Below, piece by piece: positions 8,512-18,034 of a stretch of 64,000 nucleotides of DNA. Under the pieces are notes generated by a model, which was given only the letters and a program-made list of their open reading frames with translations, made no database searches and had not been told where the DNA came from. A program made the translations under genes and the position numbers. This stretch comes from an uncultured Psychroserpens sp. (GTDB taxonomy: Bacteria; Bacteroidota; Bacteroidia; Flavobacteriales; Flavobacteriaceae), in assembly GCF_947501425.1 (NCBI RefSeq), contig NZ_CANMVN010000007.1:221569-285568 (forward strand). The letters run 5' to 3'. Position 1 is the stretch's first letter. Each line of letters begins with the position of its first letter.

Positions 8512-8916
8512 TCAGACATTTCTCTTATTTACTTTTTTAAATCGCTTCAAAAACAGTGCTGCTTCATTAGCGTTTGACTTTTCGGCATGTCTTAATGCTG
8601 TTAAGCCTTTATCGCAAACCGTATGTATTTCAGAACCTGCTGTTATTAAAACTTTAATAATATCAACTCTGTTGAATTTCGCTGCGTAATGTATTGGTAG
8701 CATTCCATTTGATTTTTTGTTGATGTCTACTCCTGTTTTAATGAGTCTCTTGACTTCTGCTAAATTACCAGTGGCAACTGCTTTACAAAGTGGACTTACC
8801 TCATTAACATAAACAGTTACTTCATCTGTATTAGAATGTAAGGTTTCGGTTGTTGCATTTAAATTACAAATTGAAAAGCCTAATGCTAAGGCTAAAATTA
8901 CTGCTGATTTTTTCAT
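8512..8916 (-). CDS. Small secreted ankyrin-repeat protein
   Basis: 134 residues: a signal peptide (MKKSAVILALALGFSICNLNA) and about three ankyrin repeats (SPLCKAVATGNLAEVKRLI, then MLPIHYAAKFNRVDIIKVLI, then LTALRHAEKSNANEAALFL). Ankyrin stacks bind proteins, and here one would act in the periplasm or outside the cell. It is monocistronic. Flavobacteria often carry several similar short exported ankyrin proteins; no partner is visible here. Confidence 0.85.
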   Translation of the reverse strand: MKKSAVILALALGFSICNLNATTETLHSNTDEVTVYVNEVSPLCKAVATGNLAEVKRLIKTGVDINKKSNGMLPIHYAAKFNRVDIIKVLITAGSEIHTVCDKGLTALRHAEKSNANEAALFLKRFKKVNKRNV

Positions 8917-9151
8917 GATGAAAGATTTAATTAATTGATTTTTGTTTTTTGATTACACTAAAGAGACGACTTAATTTTCAATGTGTTACATGAAATTTCT
9001 TTAATAACATATATTTAACTATTTGTAAACAAATGTGTTAATAGTATCCTAAATTGAATATTCTCATTAACATCTAATATCCATTGACTTAAAAAAATAG
9101 TAATTCAAAGTATTTTGTATTGTCAATTTCAAATAAACAGCTTTAAACTTT

Positions 9152-9159
9152 TATCTTTG
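9152..9159 (+). promoter_or_regulatory. -7 element (TATCTTTG) upstream of gpmI
   Basis: An exact TAnnTTTG box 18 nt before the start. No TTG lies at the usual 17-23 nt spacing, so only the -7 box is supported. Confidence 0.4.
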
Positions 9160-9177
9160 ATTTTTAATACCATTCAA

Positions 9178-10695
9178 ATGAACAAAAAAGTTATTTTAAT
9201 GATCCTTGATGGTTGGGGAATGTCTCCTGACCCAAAGGTCTCTGCCATTGATAATGCAAAAACACCTTTTATAGATTCTCTATATCACAACTATTCTAAT
9301 GCAACCTTAAGAACAGATGGACTCCATGTTGGTCTACCCGAAGGTCAAATGGGAAATAGTGAAGTTGGGCATATGAATCTAGGTGCAGGACGTATTGTTT
9401 ATCAGGATCTGGTCAAAATAAATCTTGCTGTAAAAAATAACACCCTTAAAGATGAGCAAGTACTTATCGATGCATTTCAGTATGCAAAAGACAATCAAAA
9501 ACCTATTCACTTTTTAGGTTTGGTTAGTGATGGTGGTGTCCACTCTCACATTAATCATCTATTTGGATTAATTGAAGCAGCTAATAACTTTGGAGTTCAA
9601 AACTCGTATGTTCATGCCTTTACAGACGGAAGAGACGTAGATCCAAAATCTGGATTTGGGTTCATTACCTCTTTAGAAACGCATATCAAAGAGACAAATA
9701 CTAAGCTTGCTTCTATTACTGGAAGGTATTTTGCAATGGATAGAGATAAACGTTGGGAACGTATCAAACTTGCTTATGATGCTCTGGTAAATGGTATAGG
9801 TGAACATTCTAACTCAGCAACAGAATCTATAGAAAACAGTTACAACAACAATGTCACAGACGAATTTATAAAACCAATCGTCATGGTAGATAAAGATGAG
9901 CAACCTGTGGCACAAATACAAGATGGAGATGTAGTTATTTTCTTTAATTTTAGAACAGACCGCGGACGTGAATTAACCGAAGCCTTATCTCAAAACGACT
10001 TCCATGAACAAAATATGCATAAGCTCAACTTGCATTATGTAACCTTAACTAATTATGATGATTCATACCATGGAATTAATGTTGTGTTTAATAAGGACAA
10101 CTTAACTGAAACATTAGGAGAGGTTTTAGAAAAAAATAATCGAACTCAAATACGAATAGCAGAAACTGAGAAATATCCTCATGTTACTTTTTTCTTCTCT
10201 GGTGGACAAGAAAAACCTTTCAAAGGCGAAACCAGAATATTAAGAAATTCGCCTAAGGTTGCCACTTACGATCTAAAACCAGAAATGAGTGCTTACGAAT
10301 TGAAAGATGCTTTGGTTCCTGAACTAAAAAAAGGAGATGTAGACTTTGTATGTCTCAACTTTGCTAATGGTGATATGGTAGGACATACTGGAGTTATGGA
10401 AGCTGCCATAAAAGCATGTGAAGCTGTTGACGAATGTGTGAAAGATGTTATAGAAGCCGCATTAGATAATGGCTATAGTACCATCCTAATTGCAGATCAT
10501 GGTAATTGCGAAACTATGATTAATGCTGATGGAACACCTCATACAGCACATACTACAAATCCAGTGCCTGTAATTTTGATTGATAATGATAAACCAACAA
10601 TAAAATCTGGTATTTTAGGTGACATTGCTCCTACTATTTTAAAACTTATGGGCATTGAACAACCCGAAGCTATGACCCAACATTCACTTGTCTAA
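9178..10695 (+). CDS. gpmI: 2,3-bisphosphoglycerate-independent phosphoglycerate mutase
   Basis: 505 residues, the normal family length. It interconverts 3- and 2-phosphoglycerate in glycolysis using two Mn2+ ions. The metal-binding Asp11 (LDGWG) and the phosphorylated Ser61 in GNSEVGH are visible, as are the DGRDVDP and IADHGNCE motifs of the alkaline-phosphatase-like domain. The frame is open 21 codons further upstream, but the -7 promoter box falls in that stretch and the family begins at MNKKVILMILDGWG. Confidence 0.96.
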   Translation: MNKKVILMILDGWGMSPDPKVSAIDNAKTPFIDSLYHNYSNATLRTDGLHVGLPEGQMGNSEVGHMNLGAGRIVYQDLVKINLAVKNNTLKDEQVLIDAFQYAKDNQKPIHFLGLVSDGGVHSHINHLFGLIEAANNFGVQNSYVHAFTDGRDVDPKSGFGFITSLETHIKETNTKLASITGRYFAMDRDKRWERIKLAYDALVNGIGEHSNSATESIENSYNNNVTDEFIKPIVMVDKDEQPVAQIQDGDVVIFFNFRTDRGRELTEALSQNDFHEQNMHKLNLHYVTLTNYDDSYHGINVVFNKDNLTETLGEVLEKNNRTQIRIAETEKYPHVTFFFSGGQEKPFKGETRILRNSPKVATYDLKPEMSAYELKDALVPELKKGDVDFVCLNFANGDMVGHTGVMEAAIKACEAVDECVKDVIEAALDNGYSTILIADHGNCETMINADGTPHTAHTTNPVPVILIDNDKPTIKSGILGDIAPTILKLMGIEQPEAMTQHSLV

Positions 10696-10741
10696 ATAAT
10701 TTTTAAAAATTGTACATTTACCTTTTTACAACAATTAACTT

Positions 10742-11155
10742 ATGAATTTTCAGGATAAACTTGTCATAGCCATAGATTTTGATGGTACTATTGTTGAAGA
10801 TGCTTTCCCAAAAGTAGGGAAACCAAGAATCTTTGCCTTCGAAACAATGAAGCGTTTACAACAAGATGGACATCGTCTTATTCTTTGGACTTACAGAAGT
10901 GGCTCCAAACTTGACGAAGCTGTTGCATTTTGTAAAGAAAATGGTATTACTTTTTATGCTGTAAATCAAAGTTTTCCTGAGGAAAAATACGACAACTCTG
11001 TTAGTCGAAAAATCTATGCCGACATCTATATTGATGACAGAAATATTGGAGGCATTCTAGGTTGGGGAGAGGTTTATCAACTTATTACCAATGAGTCTCC
11101 TGACATGTCTTCAGTAAAACAAAAAAAAGGGTTATTTTCTTTTTTTAAGCGTTAA
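10742..11155 (+). CDS. HAD-superfamily hydrolase (BT0820-like)
   Basis: 137 residues. HAD motif I is IDFDGT (nucleophile Asp12, acid/base Asp14), motif II is ILWTYRS, and the acidic motif IV is YADIYIDDRN. There is no large cap domain. It resembles the small Bacteroides BT0820-type phosphatases; the substrate is unknown. It lies 46 nt after gpmI on the same strand. Its stop codon overlaps that of the convergent CoA-transferase in a shared TTAA. Confidence 0.8.
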   Translation: MNFQDKLVIAIDFDGTIVEDAFPKVGKPRIFAFETMKRLQQDGHRLILWTYRSGSKLDEAVAFCKENGITFYAVNQSFPEEKYDNSVSRKIYADIYIDDRNIGGILGWGEVYQLITNESPDMSSVKQKKGLFSFFKR

Positions 11156-12432
11156 TGATTATTATTTCCGGTTAAATCATAATAGGATTTAGCAAGATAC
11201 TCCTGATGGTCAGGATGAGCAATTTCAACAAGTGCTTTAACTCGTTCCTTAATTGTTCTTCCATAAAGATTCGCCACACCATATTCAGTAACTACATAAT
11301 GTACATGAGATCTGGTAGTAACAACTCCAGCACCTGGCTTAAGAGATGGCACAAGCCTACTAATACCTTTTCTTGTTGTAGATGGCAATGCGATAATGGC
11401 CTTTCCTCCCTCACTTAAAGATGCACCTCTAATAAAATCCATTTGTCCACCAACTCCAGAGTACATTCGTGCACCAATAGAATCGGCACATACCTGACCT
11501 GTAAGATCCACTTCAATAGCTGAATTAATAGCTACCATTTTAGGATTTAATTTGATAATTGAAACATCGTTCACAAAATCAGATGAACGCATTTCAACAA
11601 AAGGGTTATCATCTACATAATCATATAAACGTTGAGAGCCCATTAAGAACGTGGCCATAGCTCGCCCAGGGTTAACGCCTTTATAATTACCATTAATCAC
11701 ATCCTTTAAAATTAAATCAATGACACCATCAGAAAACATCTCAGTATGCAATCCTAAATCCTTGTGGTTATGTAATCGTGATAATACTGCATTAGGAATA
11801 TTTCCAATTCCCATTTGTAGCGTACTCCTATCTTCTATTAAATTTGCTACATTATCGCCAATTTGAGTTTCAATAGCTGTTGGTTTTGTAACCGGATGTA
11901 CTGGCAGAGGCTCGTCACATTCTACAAAAGCATCAATTTCAGTGACATGTATAATACCATCGCCAAATGTTCTTGGCATTTGTTTATTGACCTGAGCAAT
12001 CACATGGTCTGCATTATCAATGGCAGCTAAGGTGGCTTCAACAGAAACACCTAATGAACAATAACCGTGTTGATCTGGTACAGAGACATGTATTAAGGCT
12101 ACTTTTATATCAACAATATTTCGTTTAAATAATAATGGAAGTTCACTTAAAAACACAGGTGTATATGAACCATTTCCTGCCTCTAGAGTATGCCTTACGT
12201 TTTTTCCGATAAAAAATGAATTGACATGAAAACTATCTGCTAACTTAGGATCTGCGTATGGCGCTTCACCTTCGGTATGCAATTGGCATATTTCTACATT
12301 TCGCAATTCTTCATGTCTTGCTGTAAGAGCATTTACAAGAACACTAGGAACAGCTGCTGCTGCATGAATATAAATTTTATCATTAGACTTTACAACTTTT
12401 AAGGCTTCTTCGGCACTAACTACTTTATACAT
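11152..12432 (-). CDS. Acetyl-CoA hydrolase/CoA-transferase family protein
   Basis: 426 residues, both domains of the family. Signature segments are GIGNIPNAVLS (207-217), LHTEMFSDG (228-236) and INSAIEVDLTGQV. This layout is closest to 4-hydroxybutyrate/acetate CoA-transferases. The catalytic glutamate is expected in one of these conserved blocks, but I cannot assign it with certainty. It would move CoA between short-chain acyl groups or hydrolyse acetyl-CoA. A TAATTTTG -7 box lies at 12452-12459 on the minus strand. Confidence 0.85.
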   Translation of the reverse strand: MYKVVSAEEALKVVKSNDKIYIHAAAAVPSVLVNALTARHEELRNVEICQLHTEGEAPYADPKLADSFHVNSFFIGKNVRHTLEAGNGSYTPVFLSELPLLFKRNIVDIKVALIHVSVPDQHGYCSLGVSVEATLAAIDNADHVIAQVNKQMPRTFGDGIIHVTEIDAFVECDEPLPVHPVTKPTAIETQIGDNVANLIEDRSTLQMGIGNIPNAVLSRLHNHKDLGLHTEMFSDGVIDLILKDVINGNYKGVNPGRAMATFLMGSQRLYDYVDDNPFVEMRSSDFVNDVSIIKLNPKMVAINSAIEVDLTGQVCADSIGARMYSGVGGQMDFIRGASLSEGGKAIIALPSTTRKGISRLVPSLKPGAGVVTTRSHVHYVVTEYGVANLYGRTIKERVKALVEIAHPDHQEYLAKSYYDLTGNNNH

Positions 12433-12529
12433 TTGGTCATAATTTAGATTACAAAATTACAACAGAAATAGGCTTGAAAAACTGTCTTATATCATATTTT
12501 TATAAAATTTTAGAATTATTATAATTAGC

Positions 12530-12537
12530 TATCTTTG
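12530..12537 (+). promoter_or_regulatory. -7 element (TATCTTTG) upstream of map
   Basis: An exact TAnnTTTG match 19 nt before the map start. The -33 TTG is not clear. Confidence 0.45.
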
Positions 12538-12556
12538 CCACACAATATTTTGAATA

Positions 12557-13375
12557 ATGATTATAGTAAAAACTAAAGAAGAAATTGAACTAATGCGCCA
12601 AAGTGCATTAGTCGTTTCAAAAACCTTAGGTATGCTTGCCAAAGAGGTTAAGGAAGGTGTAACAACGATGCAATTAGATAAGCTTGCCGAGGATTTTATT
12701 CGTGCTCAAGGCGCAGTGCCAGGATTTTTAGGCTTGTACGATTGTCCGTCTACCTTGCTGTGTAGTGTCAACGAAGCTGTTGTCCATGGTCTTCCTACAG
12801 ATATTCCTCTTAAAGATGGAGATATTGTTTCTGTAGATTGTGGTGCATTGATGAATGGTTTTTATGGAGATCATGCCTATACATTTGAAATTGGAGATGT
12901 AAATCCTGAAACCAAAAAACTTGTTCAGGTAACTAAAGAATCACTCTATGTTGGGATTCGTGAATTTAAACTTGGGAATCGGGTTGGTGATGTTGGTTAT
13001 GCTATTCAAAATCATTGTGAAGCTCACGGCTATGGTGTAGTAAGAGAATTAGTTGGTCATGGAATAGGTCGTAAAATGCATGAAGATCCTGAAATGCCAA
13101 ACTACGGTAGAAGAGGTCGTGGCAAGAAATTTATTGAAGGCATGGTAGTGGCCATTGAGCCTATGATTAATGGCGGTACACATCGTGTCAAACAACTTAA
13201 AGATGGCTGGACCATTGTTACTCAAGACGGAAAACCTAGCGTTCATTTTGAACATGACGTAGCACTTATTGACGGTAAACCAGAAATCTTATCCACCTTT
13301 GCTTATGTGCATGAAGCCCTAGGTATTACATCAGATGAAGAGGATGAATTTAGAAAAGAGGCTTTAGTGCTCTAA
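12557..13375 (+). CDS. map: Methionine aminopeptidase, type I
   Basis: 272 residues. It removes the initiator Met from nascent proteins. The five metal ligands are in place: Asp94 (SVDCG), Asp105 (GDHAYT), His168 (GHGIG), Glu201 (IEPM) and Glu232 (HFEHDV); His78 of the substrate pocket is also present. There is no N-terminal zinc-finger extension. The methyltransferase starts 2 nt after its stop, so the two are cotranscribed. Confidence 0.96.
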   Translation: MIIVKTKEEIELMRQSALVVSKTLGMLAKEVKEGVTTMQLDKLAEDFIRAQGAVPGFLGLYDCPSTLLCSVNEAVVHGLPTDIPLKDGDIVSVDCGALMNGFYGDHAYTFEIGDVNPETKKLVQVTKESLYVGIREFKLGNRVGDVGYAIQNHCEAHGYGVVRELVGHGIGRKMHEDPEMPNYGRRGRGKKFIEGMVVAIEPMINGGTHRVKQLKDGWTIVTQDGKPSVHFEHDVALIDGKPEILSTFAYVHEALGITSDEEDEFRKEALVL

Positions 13376-13376
13376 A

Positions 13377-14144
13377 ATGAAACGTCTTTTTAAACTTATA
13401 TTAAATACCATCCCCAGACCTTTATTGATAAGGTTAAGCTACGTTGCTCGACCTATTCTGGCTTTTTTTTTAAGAGGACGTCGATTTACTGACCCGATTG
13501 ACGGTAGACATTTCAGAAGTTTCCTCCCATATGGTTATGGAGATCAACGCAATAATGTATTGTCACCTTCAACACTCAGTTTAGAACGTCATAGGTTATT
13601 GTGGTTGTATTTGAAAAACGAAACAGATTTCTTTTCTGCGGAAAAAAAAGTGTTACATTTTGCTCCAGAACAATGTTTTTTAAAACGGTTCAAAGCACTT
13701 AAGCATATTGATTATACCACAACCGATTTGGAATCTCCCATTGCAGATGTAAAAGCAGATATTTGTAATTTACCTTTTGAAGACAACAGTTATGATATTA
13801 TTTTATGTAACCATGTGTTAGAACACATTCCAAATGATACCAAAGCCATGCATGAATTATATCGAGTACTAAAACCTGAAGGTTATGGCATCTTTCAAAT
13901 TCCGCAAGACCTTTCTAGAGCGGAAACTTTTGAAGATGATAGTATTACTGATCGTAAAGAACGTGCAAAGATTTTTGGACAATACGATCATGTTCGTGTC
14001 TATGGTCGTGATTATTTTGACAAACTCCGTAGTATCGGATTTAAAGTTGAAGAAGTAGACTATACAGATCAACTTTCCGAAGAAGAAATTGACAAGTATT
14101 GTCTGGCTAAAGGTGAAATTATTCCTGTAGTTTTTAAGTCTTAA
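13377..14144 (+). CDS. Class I SAM-dependent methyltransferase
   Basis: 255 residues with a methyltransf_11-type Rossmann core: KVLHFAPEQ (motif I position; the usual GxGxG is replaced, as in FAPE-type proteins), ADICNLPFEDNSYDIILCNHVLEHI (motifs II-III) and LYRVLKPEGYGIFQIP. The basic N-terminus (about 40 residues) may contact membrane or nucleic acid. It is coupled to map. The methyl acceptor is unknown. Its stop codon overlaps that of convergent apbE in a TTAA. Confidence 0.85.
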   Translation: MKRLFKLILNTIPRPLLIRLSYVARPILAFFLRGRRFTDPIDGRHFRSFLPYGYGDQRNNVLSPSTLSLERHRLLWLYLKNETDFFSAEKKVLHFAPEQCFLKRFKALKHIDYTTTDLESPIADVKADICNLPFEDNSYDIILCNHVLEHIPNDTKAMHELYRVLKPEGYGIFQIPQDLSRAETFEDDSITDRKERAKIFGQYDHVRVYGRDYFDKLRSIGFKVEEVDYTDQLSEEEIDKYCLAKGEIIPVVFKS

Positions 14145-15139
14145 CTTTTAGGGAATTCATTTAAATTAAGTGTCTCAAACTCCTTATTCTCATTTTCAAA
14201 AATGATGAAAACCTTCAATTCTGGATGCGACTGAAGAAAATGTGACACCTTATCAATTCCCATGGCTTGAAACGCTGTAGCATAGGCATCTGCTGTCATA
14301 CAATCTTTGGCAATTACAGACACACTAAGAATATTGGTTTTTGTAGGATAGCCTGTTTTTGTATTGATGATGTGAGCGTAGCGATTTCCACTGGCATCAG
14401 TTTTAAACTTTCTGTAAGTTCCTGAAGTTGCCATGGCCTCATCAGTCAAACTAATAGCTTTATACACTGATTGCCCACCATCAAAACGCGGTTCGTCTAG
14501 TCCGACTCGCCAAGATGTTCCTTTCTCCATATTTTTACCTCGAACACGAATCTCACCGCCTATTTCAACTAAATAGTTCTGAATGCCCTTGCTCTCCAAA
14601 AACTCTCCAATGACGTCAACTCCGTAGCCTTTAGCAATAGCATTAAAATCAATAAACGTGTTTTCAGGTTTTTTGATGTTATAAACTGATGTCAATTCCA
14701 CTTTATGCAATCCAACCGATTTCATTAATTCATTGATTTTTAAACTATCGAGATCTACAACTTCACCTTTCGGACCAAAACTCCAGGCATTTACAACAGC
14801 ACCAATAGTAGGATCAAATACACCATTAGTCTTACCATAAATATCTTTCGATCTCATTAATACTCTTTTAAAATGATCGTCAATCAAAGTGCTCTCATTC
14901 CGGTTGATCCTCGAAATATCAGAATCTGTTATATAGGTTGACATGGATTGATTGATGACATTAAACAAACTATCAAATTGCTTAGTATAGTCTGTTTCAG
15001 AAGCATAGATTGTTGAAAATGACGTTCCAAAAACAGGACCAGATATTTTTGTATTCTTTACCTCTTGGATATTACTTTTAGGTGCTTCTTTACAAGAAAA
15101 AAGAATGCATAGGATAAGAATGTATGATAGTTGTTTCAT
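14141..15139 (-). CDS. apbE: FAD:protein FMN transferase (ApbE), lipoprotein
   Basis: 332 residues with a lipoprotein signal (lipobox ILFSC, Cys16). ApbE moves FMN from FAD onto Thr of target proteins outside the cytoplasmic membrane. Conserved blocks seen include FGTSFSTIY, a VDLDSLKINELM segment, IDFNAIAKGYGVD, LVEIGGEIRVRG and TSGTYRKF. Its expected clients are NqrB and NqrC, encoded 6-9 kb away on the same strand. The start follows directly on the stop of the upstream gene, so the two form an operon. Confidence 0.93.
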   Translation of the reverse strand: MKQLSYILILCILFSCKEAPKSNIQEVKNTKISGPVFGTSFSTIYASETDYTKQFDSLFNVINQSMSTYITDSDISRINRNESTLIDDHFKRVLMRSKDIYGKTNGVFDPTIGAVVNAWSFGPKGEVVDLDSLKINELMKSVGLHKVELTSVYNIKKPENTFIDFNAIAKGYGVDVIGEFLESKGIQNYLVEIGGEIRVRGKNMEKGTSWRVGLDEPRFDGGQSVYKAISLTDEAMATSGTYRKFKTDASGNRYAHIINTKTGYPTKTNILSVSVIAKDCMTADAYATAFQAMGIDKVSHFLQSHPELKVFIIFENENKEFETLNLNEFPKS

Positions 15140-15517
15140 CTAATTGAGATTAGTTTCAATGACTTGTATTCCATTATACTCTATAAGATACTCTTCATTA
15201 AGGTAAACAGGTAGCTCCTCTCCTTTTGGGTTCCCTAAACCAACACCAGCATATAACACTTTTGCATCTTTTTCCAGAGCGTGTTTTTTGAAAGTCTCCA
15301 TCCAAATCACATCATAATTATTAGGATTCTGAGGTAACTTTACAGCTCTAACAATTACAAAAAAATACTGACTATTTTTATCTATACAGACAAATTGCGG
15401 ATGGCGTTTTAATTTACTATTGATAGCCACAAACTCAAAACCACGTTGCTCTAAATCCTTTCCAACATGATTCATTGCCAGGTTATGAAGTTCTTGATCT
15501 GATAATGGTTTACTCAT
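15140..15517 (-). CDS. Conserved small protein coupled to apbE
   Basis: About 125 residues, no signal peptide or membrane segment. Alternating strands (FEFVAINSKLKRHPQFVCID, YFFVIVRAVKLP, AKVLYAGVGLGNP) suggest a compact alpha/beta fold, perhaps nuclease-like. I recall similar proteins being labelled NqrF by automated annotation because of where they sit, but there is no 2Fe-2S cysteine set and no FAD/NAD motif, so that label is not supported. The ATG at 15517 is chosen; the frame extends to a TTG at 15532. It is directly joined to apbE and may help flavinylation or NQR assembly (inference). Confidence 0.7.
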   Translation of the reverse strand: MSKPLSDQELHNLAMNHVGKDLEQRGFEFVAINSKLKRHPQFVCIDKNSQYFFVIVRAVKLPQNPNNYDVIWMETFKKHALEKDAKVLYAGVGLGNPKGEELPVYLNEEYLIEYNGIQVIETNLN

Positions 15518-15521
15518 ATTG

Positions 15522-15554
15522 CAAAGATACAAACTTGCTACTTAAACCGCACAA
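15522..15554 (-). promoter_or_regulatory. Promoter inside the DUF4846 3' end, driving the small gene and apbE
   Basis: On the minus strand TTG (15554-15552), a 22-nt spacer and TATCTTTG (15529-15522) match the Bacteroidota consensus. The -7 box ends only 4 nt before the ATG at 15517, so the transcript would be almost leaderless. The box overlaps the end of the upstream gene. Confidence 0.6.
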
Positions 15555-16404
15555 ATTTTGAACTGCTAAACGTATAGTTGGAAACTGGTATTACAACATC
15601 TTTTTTTAGCTGATACCATGGTGAAATTTCTGAATTTTCAAGATTCTTCACAAGGTGTACACTTTGCGCTGGTGTATTCCCTTGAAATAGTAAAAACAAC
15701 TTCTCCCCTTTATCGTTAACAATCTCATCGCATATCATAACTATGTGACCAGGAGAACCGCCTCTGATGAGCATATCACCAATTTTCAAATCTTTATCAT
15801 CAATAGATTTGAGTTCATTGAATAAAGACAAAGTTCCTGAGTACATATAGATTAAATTCAAATACTTATAAAAATTAGCTTTTGAATGATCTTTAGATGC
15901 TGTTTTATTGAAAGCAACCTTATTACCATTTATTTTTGGACGATAACCTTCAGCATATTTTTGCCACGAGCAATAATGTCCAGAAGTAAAATTAAAGCCT
16001 ATTTCATTCTTTCTGTTGTTATCCCAAAGGTATTCACTTCTAATTCTAATTAAGGCATCAGCACATTGTTGCAACCCATTTTCAGGAACTGGAACTTCCA
16101 GAATTCCTATGTGACCACCTTGCCAGAAATATTCAGAACTGTCATAGTTGATAATTTTACTCCCAAAAGGCTTTAAGTCATAATTCCGCAGGTAAGTTTC
16201 AAAACTTCCCTCAGGGTAGGAAACGCGTTTATAGCCTTCAGGTACTTTTACTCGAGATTTGATTGTTACACTATCCTTATTGATTAAACTAGGTGTTTCA
16301 AGACTAACTGTAACCACATGCACTGCTTTTTTAACTGGTTTAAGCTGAAATGCTAAAACAACAAGAGACGTCAGAATTAAAAGGATAAATATTGTTTTTT
16401 TCAT
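15538..16404 (-). CDS. DUF4846-like exported protein
   Basis: 288 residues with an N-terminal signal or anchor segment (MKKTIFILLILTSLVVLAFQ). Features include VPEGYKRVSYPEGSFETYLR, a GGHIGILEVP stretch, QQCADALIRIRSEYLW, FNFTSGHYCSW, and DMLIRGGSPGHIVMICD near the C-terminus, with a conserved Gly-Ser-x-Gly-His. These match DUF4846 from memory. The HIVMICD and GHYCSW segments recall papain-like amidase folds, but I cannot define a catalytic triad. First gene of a minus-strand run into apbE. Confidence 0.72.
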   Translation of the reverse strand: MKKTIFILLILTSLVVLAFQLKPVKKAVHVVTVSLETPSLINKDSVTIKSRVKVPEGYKRVSYPEGSFETYLRNYDLKPFGSKIINYDSSEYFWQGGHIGILEVPVPENGLQQCADALIRIRSEYLWDNNRKNEIGFNFTSGHYCSWQKYAEGYRPKINGNKVAFNKTASKDHSKANFYKYLNLIYMYSGTLSLFNELKSIDDKDLKIGDMLIRGGSPGHIVMICDEIVNDKGEKLFLLFQGNTPAQSVHLVKNLENSEISPWYQLKKDVVIPVSNYTFSSSKFVRFK

Positions 16405-16543
16405 AATTAACTAAACGTCAAAAATATCAGGTTTGTTATACAGTCGACAAAAAAGTGTACATTTAAACTCCCATTCTATCACTTCAACTGCTCTAAATTA
16501 TCTATCTACTAACAATAGATTGAATTCAATAAAAATTCTAAAT

Positions 16544-18034
16544 ATGAAATTGAAAGTAATAATTTTTAATGTAATAACATTAGCATGTACTGTTTCTCTG
16601 TTTGCACAAACTGAAGAAGCAAAAGCAATTGAAACCACAAATAAAGCTACCATTGAAGGGCACATCTACTTTTTAGCTGATGATCTACTCAAAGGTCGGG
16701 AAACAGGCACACCAGAAAATAAAATAGCAGCTTCATATTTGGCAAATACAATGCGTAGTTATGGTGTAAAACCAAATCCTAAAACTGGAAATTACTTCCA
16801 GGAAGTCAATCTGAAACGTGTGTCTCCTCCATCTGAAATAGGTATTGAGATTAATGGTCAGAATATCAAAGATCTTGCTTTAGTAGTGGCTGACCCTATA
16901 GTTACTGAAACTGAAGCGGTATATCTAAACTATGGAATGGAGGAGGATTACAAAGGAAAAAATCTCACAGGAAAAGTAATTGTTATTAAAGCAGGAAGCG
17001 CAGACACAAAAGATACACGTGCAGCTTTTAGATTACGTAGAGAAAAGCAAAAAATAGCTGAAGAGTATGGTGTTATAGCTATTCTAGAACTATTAAATAC
17101 TGATGACAATATGTGGAGTTATATTGATCACAATTTCAATACATCAAAACTTACGATTGCCGAAAATGAAGAAAAAGCCAATGATAATAGTAACAAAGTT
17201 CCACATGTTTGGATTTTAGATAAAAATGGAATAATGGCTAATGAGCTTAGCACTTCAAAGCAAATTAACACTAAAGTCTCTATTGGAAAAAATATGGAAG
17301 AAGCTGTGACCTCATACAACGTTGTTGGTATGGTAGAAGGTACAGACCCTAAACTTAAAGATGAGTTTATTATTTATTCGGCACACTACGATCATGTTGG
17401 TATTGGTACACCAGATGCAACAGGAGACACTATTTACAATGGTGCGAGAGACAATGCTGTTGGGACTACAACTGTACTCAGTATGGCAGAAAACCTAGCA
17501 AAATACCCAACAAAACGTTCTGCATTATTCATTCTGTTTACAGGAGAAGAAAAAGGACTTTTAGGTAGTAAGTTTTATGTAGAAAATCCCGTACTACCGC
17601 TTAAGCAAATGGTCTACTGTTTTAATAGTGATAATGCAGGTTATAATGACACCTCATTAGCAACTATTATAGGATTACCAAGAACAACAGCAGCACAACA
17701 TATTAAAGATGCTGCTACAACTTTTGGTTTAACTGCTATTGATGATCCAGCGCCAGAGCAAGGCTTATTTGACCGAAGTGATAATGTTCACTTTGCCAGA
17801 AAAGGAATTCCTGCACCAACATTTTCCTTAGGATTCTCAGCTTTTAACGGTACAGTCACAAAATACTATCACAGACCAGGGGACGAACCTGAAAGCTTAG
17901 ATTACGACTACCTATTGAAGTTTTTTAGAGCTTATGTCATGTCTGGTCGACTCATTGGCAATGATTCAAAAACACCTGTATGGACTTCTGGTGATAAATA
18001 TGAAGCAGCAGGTAAAGCCCTTTATGGAAATTAA
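16544..18034 (+). CDS. Exported M28-family zinc peptidase
   Basis: 496 residues: a signal peptide (MKLKVIIFNVITLACTVSLFAQ), a PA-like insert in the N-terminal half, then the M28 core with SAHYDHVG (first metal His), ARDNAVGTTT (bridging Asp), TGEEKGLLGS (catalytic Glu and Glu ligand), NSDNAGY (Asp) and a late YYHRPGDEPE (His). It is expected to be a periplasmic or extracellular aminopeptidase. The frame extends 37 codons upstream, but only the 16544 ATG begins a signal peptide. Its stop shares one base with the next start (TAATG). Confidence 0.9.
   Translation: MKLKVIIFNVITLACTVSLFAQTEEAKAIETTNKATIEGHIYFLADDLLKGRETGTPENKIAASYLANTMRSYGVKPNPKTGNYFQEVNLKRVSPPSEIGIEINGQNIKDLALVVADPIVTETEAVYLNYGMEEDYKGKNLTGKVIVIKAGSADTKDTRAAFRLRREKQKIAEEYGVIAILELLNTDDNMWSYIDHNFNTSKLTIAENEEKANDNSNKVPHVWILDKNGIMANELSTSKQINTKVSIGKNMEEAVTSYNVVGMVEGTDPKLKDEFIIYSAHYDHVGIGTPDATGDTIYNGARDNAVGTTTVLSMAENLAKYPTKRSALFILFTGEEKGLLGSKFYVENPVLPLKQMVYCFNSDNAGYNDTSLATIIGLPRTTAAQHIKDAATTFGLTAIDDPAPEQGLFDRSDNVHFARKGIPAPTFSLGFSAFNGTVTKYYHRPGDEPESLDYDYLLKFFRAYVMSGRLIGNDSKTPVWTSGDKYEAAGKALYGN

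Noticed and set aside
15140..15517. NqrF label for the small gene before apbE
   Set aside because: No 2Fe-2S cysteines, FAD or NAD motifs; the real nqrF is at 19217-20527.
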